From the NCBI GenBank assembly GCA_951799425.1, contig OX637392.1, forward strand, positions 39,818,593 through 39,882,592: 64,000 bases of DNA, read 5' to 3'. The position numbers and the translations under genes were made by a program. Origin of the DNA: Ilex aquifolium. Taxonomy: Eukaryota; Streptophyta; Magnoliopsida; Aquifoliales; Aquifoliaceae. Of the stretch, positions 60,113 through 64,000 are shown in pieces. Each line of letters begins with the position of its first letter. Position 1 is the stretch's first letter. A model generated the notes under the pieces. That model worked only from the letters and a program-made list of their open reading frames with translations. It did not search any database and was not told the origin of the DNA.

Positions 60113-62822
60113 ATCTACCTCCTAAAAGAAAATTTCGTCATCAAAACTTAATCATCGACGTAGTCAATTTAATCCCAATTGACCACACGCTCTCAATGCA
60201 TATTAATCCTTTAAACCTCAAATCCAAGATCAGAATAGATTTCTCATATACTAAAATTTATATTCATCCCTTAAACTTATACCATCATTGCAATTATGAG
60301 AAGTCCCCAAGATTTCCTTCATTTCCCCAGCATTCATTTATCACCTCTATTCTCAATTTTTTGTGTATCCCTTATCCTAAAAAATTCAGTGTGATTGTCG
60401 GGACTAATTCATATTATACATAACTAGTAGATCAAATACCAATTCTTTTTTGAATTGATCACTTCTTTCAATAAACCTCATTTTTGCTTCTTACATGTTG
60501 TTTATCTATAAGCATATCAAAACAACTCAAATGTCATCCCGCTAATAGGGTTGCTCATCTCTCCCTATATTAGAATCATAGTATAACACAAAACTTAGTA
60601 ATGACCTTACGGTAAGATTTACCTCGTTTCCAAGAACAGATCATCCTTCTTAATGCATTTGTCTCTCACTAGCCAAGAGGAACTCACAATCTTTGAAATT
60701 TAATAATTTTGCTTCCCAACTATACACTCACACATAAATCAATATTTTAGGATCAACTCTTAGGCAACACACCAATGTGAAATTCTTAAATATAATCTAA
60801 TTCATCTTCCCTCAAGTGGAATCGAAGCATTCCACTTTACTCCAGAGTGTACAACACCTAACATGACATGGCTCATGATAAGGTGTGTCCCTAGTCATGC
60901 ATGACCTTGTTCACCCAATTTCCCCCGGGGAGCCCAATGATACTCATCGATGTAAAGCCACACCGTTCTCGTTTAGATTCAAGCACTAGTATTTAACCTT
61001 ATCAACATTCCACACTGTTAGAGAATCGTACCATACTTCTATAAACTCTCGTTTCAATTTTGACAAATAATATCTCTTAGTATATTCCATTTATATGTAT
61101 CCAATCCTATGGAGAATCATAAGTCTTGATTGTTCGATGGACACCACAAGGTTCTCAATAGTTATAATCATCAAACTAGACACATACTTATCCAAGAGAT
61201 TGATTCTCACTTTTCAAGCTTATACTATTTAGATTGACCGTTGTAACCATAACTAACAATTAATCCCAATAATATCAAATCTAATCACATAGTTTGCTGT
61301 GCACTCCGATATATATTTTAATTCACCAATCTACAAATAAAAACTAGCCACCAGATAAGAATTCTCATAGTTTCGAAGGGTTTGGGAAGATATTTCAGAT
61401 TCCACCAAAATGTACGATTGAAACATACCTATATATGTCCTCCAATTATATCTTTCGAAATGTATCTACTAACGATCCATCTATTCCATCCAATAGGATT
61501 TTTTGCAATTAAGCCAATATAATACTAGAGCTAAGGGTCAAGTTATATATCCAAGATATTTGTTTTCAGTCCCTAATGTTGAGTTTAAATCAATAAGTCT
61601 TACAATCTCTTTCATAACTTACATGCATTCGGAATCTCAGATTCCTATTTGTAGATCAATCTTAGTATCTCCATATTATTCACTAACTTGATTAAGACCA
61701 ATTATTTTCTCTATCTATGAAGTATTCATTCTCAATCTCTAACTTTGAACTAGAATCAATAAATCATGTAATCAACTTTTAGTGGCTTTCATTAACATCA
61801 CAATTCTTTTCACGATACACATACTTTCAAATTTCTAGATACAATCCAATACAATATATTTCTTATTCATAAAATAAACATAGACTTCCAAGGATCACAA
61901 TAATCTCCCTCAATTCAATACTATCAAATTTTTTGTGATATCATCATAGCCAAAAATAAGACTCCCAATTATTAAACCAATCTTCCTTGAGTTGACAATA
62001 ATCTATTAGTTAGTGGGATAACCTTATTCTTTTACCCCAATAATCGCTTAAGGTTTCTCAATTCATGTCATACCAACAATGCTCAACTCTGACCTCAATT
62101 TTCAATTAAGATTTGTGAGTGTAAGTCAACTATCAATTCTCCACACTCAAGGAAGAGATTCCTAGTTGGTAATAACTTAAGAGTGTCTATGTGTAGTGAA
62201 CTAAGCCCACAATTAAAGAAGATTACCTAAGTATAATGTCTTCAATGAGCATCCCATGTATGACTCTTCTAATCCATTAATACTTTTAAAAATAAATTTA
62301 ATCAACTCTCTGCAGTATTTTCATACCAGTATTGGTAACATCAAGTTCGTGGTTATGAAACAACCTCATGTCCATTTAAGAACCATAATCACAATTTCTA
62401 CCATTATTCCAAATTAGGCTCCCATTCGAAGTTACTTCATCATATCCCTTCAATTGATCATATTTGAGACTTGTACTATCTTATACCATCTCTAATATAG
62501 ATAATATCACTTGCATAAAGATTCATGCGTAACATTATTTACTAACCAAAAACCAAAATACCATCCTTCTCTTAGAATAATACGTAACAACATGATATCA
62601 AACTAGCATATCTATCCCAAAATTTTCATCAATTCCTATGAGCTAGCTAATTCATGAATTTGAACAAATAAATAATCCTTAAACTAAATAAGCAGCAACT
62701 CAAACTTAGCTTATAAATGTATAACTTCAAAAAAATTCAAACCTAGAGTTTCTTCAACCTAGCCTAATACTCCAGTGGTAATCCACAACTTGCAACTCCC
62801 ATGTAAGACCTAATTTCTAAGC
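60113..62822 (-). other. Non-coding interior of LARD-like element
   Basis: Begins at the left LTR with ATCTACCTCCTAAAAGAAAA, the counterpart of the polypurine end of the young chromovirus. The rest is AT-rich; stops are frequent in all frames, and no retroelement domain or host gene fragment was recognised. Confidence 0.6.
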
Positions 62823-62835
62823 TTTGATACCACTT
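62823..62835 (-). other. Primer-binding site, initiator tRNA-Met type
   Basis: TGGTATCAAAGC on the minus strand, a few bases inside the right LTR, which begins at 62836. Confidence 0.7.
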
Positions 62836-64000
62836 TGTAACACCTCAAATCCACCCTGTAAGACATTACTATATATAAACTATCCAATCATGAGAGTAAC
62901 TCAAAAATGACCATTTAGATAATAAATGATATGTCCATCTGATAAATAATAGATAGTGAGACAATAAAATATTATAACTTCTCCAAACTTATAATTCAAA
63001 CCAAACTATAAATAACAACGGAATAACTAAATATAATAAAAATATTATTTAATAGCCAACTCTAAAAATAATCTAGACTACGAAGAAACATCTCTAAGTC
63101 TCGATGTCAGGATCCACATATTGCTCATCTCTAGTAGGGTCAACCTGCTTATGTAATCTGACATCCTCTGCTTTGCCAAAATTTGTAAATGTGTTGTTGT
63201 AGAAGGTGAGCAAAAGCTTGTAGGAAATTCATCTCAAATCCAAATAAGGTTTTAAAACAATAAAAATAACATAAGTCTCTTTTGAAAAATAACATATATA
63301 CATTTTGAAATTAAAATCATGATAATTATAATGGTTTCAAGTGTACGCAATACAGTAAATCTATGGCAGGAATAACATTTAAGGATTAAAACAATCAATA
63401 AATAACTCAGTAGCATCATCTTATAGTCTCATGTATGTTGGTTGTTTCTTAGGAATCTACACAACGATACTACCTCGATCACCCACCACAAACTCACAAT
63501 CTCAAACATTCCCCGCAGGGCCATATCACAAACCATTTTAGGAAGGGCGTATAGAGTCTCCCACGGCATTGATGAATCTCTCACAGGAAAGGTATACTAT
63601 CACTCAGCCTCAAACTTACATGAACAATAGTGGTTACTCTTACAAACAACAATCCACTACAAGTGTTAAGAAACCATCTCACCCCCACTGGGATAGACTA
63701 ACCTTTAACACTCTACGACAGCTCTCGAAGGTAATTCAAGTCCGTCACACCCAAACTCTACAAGAGATGAAACCACAACTTCCACAACAACCGTAGTCTT
63801 AACCAATCACAATTTTCATTAAAAATTCAAGTATTACAATTTCACAGTTTCTAATAAACTATAATAATAAAGAAATAAAAATACGCAAGAGATCATAACA
63901 AGAAGCCTCACAATTTTGATCCAAATTCTAGGGTTTTGCCAAAAATCACAATTTCTTGGAACAACAACATATAGTTAATAGAAAACCTAATTTAATCAAT
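62836..64000 (-). repeat. 5' LTR of LARD-like element, cut by window end
   Basis: TGTAACACCTC onward, colinear with 56469-57124 and 58658-59100 of the left LTR but without the CACTA insertion. It contains the empty CACTA site near 63530-63540. Confidence 0.85.

Larger units (their letters stand above)
56469..64000 (-). mobile_element. LARD-like LTR element (TGTAACACC group), continues past window
   Basis: Left LTR 56469-60112 (about 2.1 kb without its nested CACTA), interior 60113-62835, right LTR from 62836, cut by the window end. A primer site in minus orientation adjoins the right LTR. The interior shows no gag or pol similarity in any frame, so it is a large non-coding, non-autonomous derivative or a very decayed copy. 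The LTRs differ by perhaps 10-15% by eye, so it is old, several million years. Confidence 0.8.

Overview
The window is nuclear DNA of a flowering plant, probably a eudicot. The evidence is one intact, intronless berberine-bridge-enzyme-like (BBE-like) gene of plant type set in AT-rich DNA that is otherwise almost entirely transposable elements of plant families: Athila and Tekay-type Ty3/gypsy elements with tRNA-Asp and initiator-tRNA-Met primer sites, CACTA, Mutator-like, Helitron-like, L1 LINE and tRNA-derived SINE sequences. The species cannot be told from the sequence. No prokaryotic gene, tRNA gene, rRNA gene or CRISPR was found.

Layout. 205-8143 and 30675-37308 are two arms of a large, interrupted inverted repeat. 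The left arm carries the only convincing host gene, the secreted FAD-linked oxidase at 2734-4350; the matching interval of the right arm has no copy. The right arm instead carries insertions absent from the left: a Mutator-like element (31225-32690) that has captured two pieces of a CELLULOSE SYNTHASE INTERACTIVE (CSI) armadillo gene, and a small 169-bp element. The 22.5 kb between the arms is an old, broken Athila element (8144-23900, plus strand) invaded by two solo LTRs and abutting a broken Tekay-type chromovirus (23900-30052, minus strand).

37309-53767 is mainly one solo LTR with a perfect 5-bp target duplication. Into it have inserted a near-complete chromovirus-type element with almost identical LTRs but a broken interior (38276-48117), a Helitron-like element (49363-50886) and a second solo LTR (51425-53656). 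53773-56468 is AT-rich spacer with microsatellites. From 56469 to the window end lies an older element with about 2.1-kb LTRs and a non-coding interior; its left LTR holds a CACTA element that in turn holds a SINE.

Themes. Every Tekay-type LTR has the same orientation. Most of them carry, at fixed places, short tandem arrays whose repeat core is a perfect palindrome (ACCGGT-centred types, or CCTTATAAGG, which is also a CArG box). The arrays differ between copies and have changed even between the two LTRs of one young element. These arrays, the CSI-bearing Mutator-like element and the one-sided BBE-like gene are the points most worth a second look. All identifications are by reading and memory of the families; no search was run.
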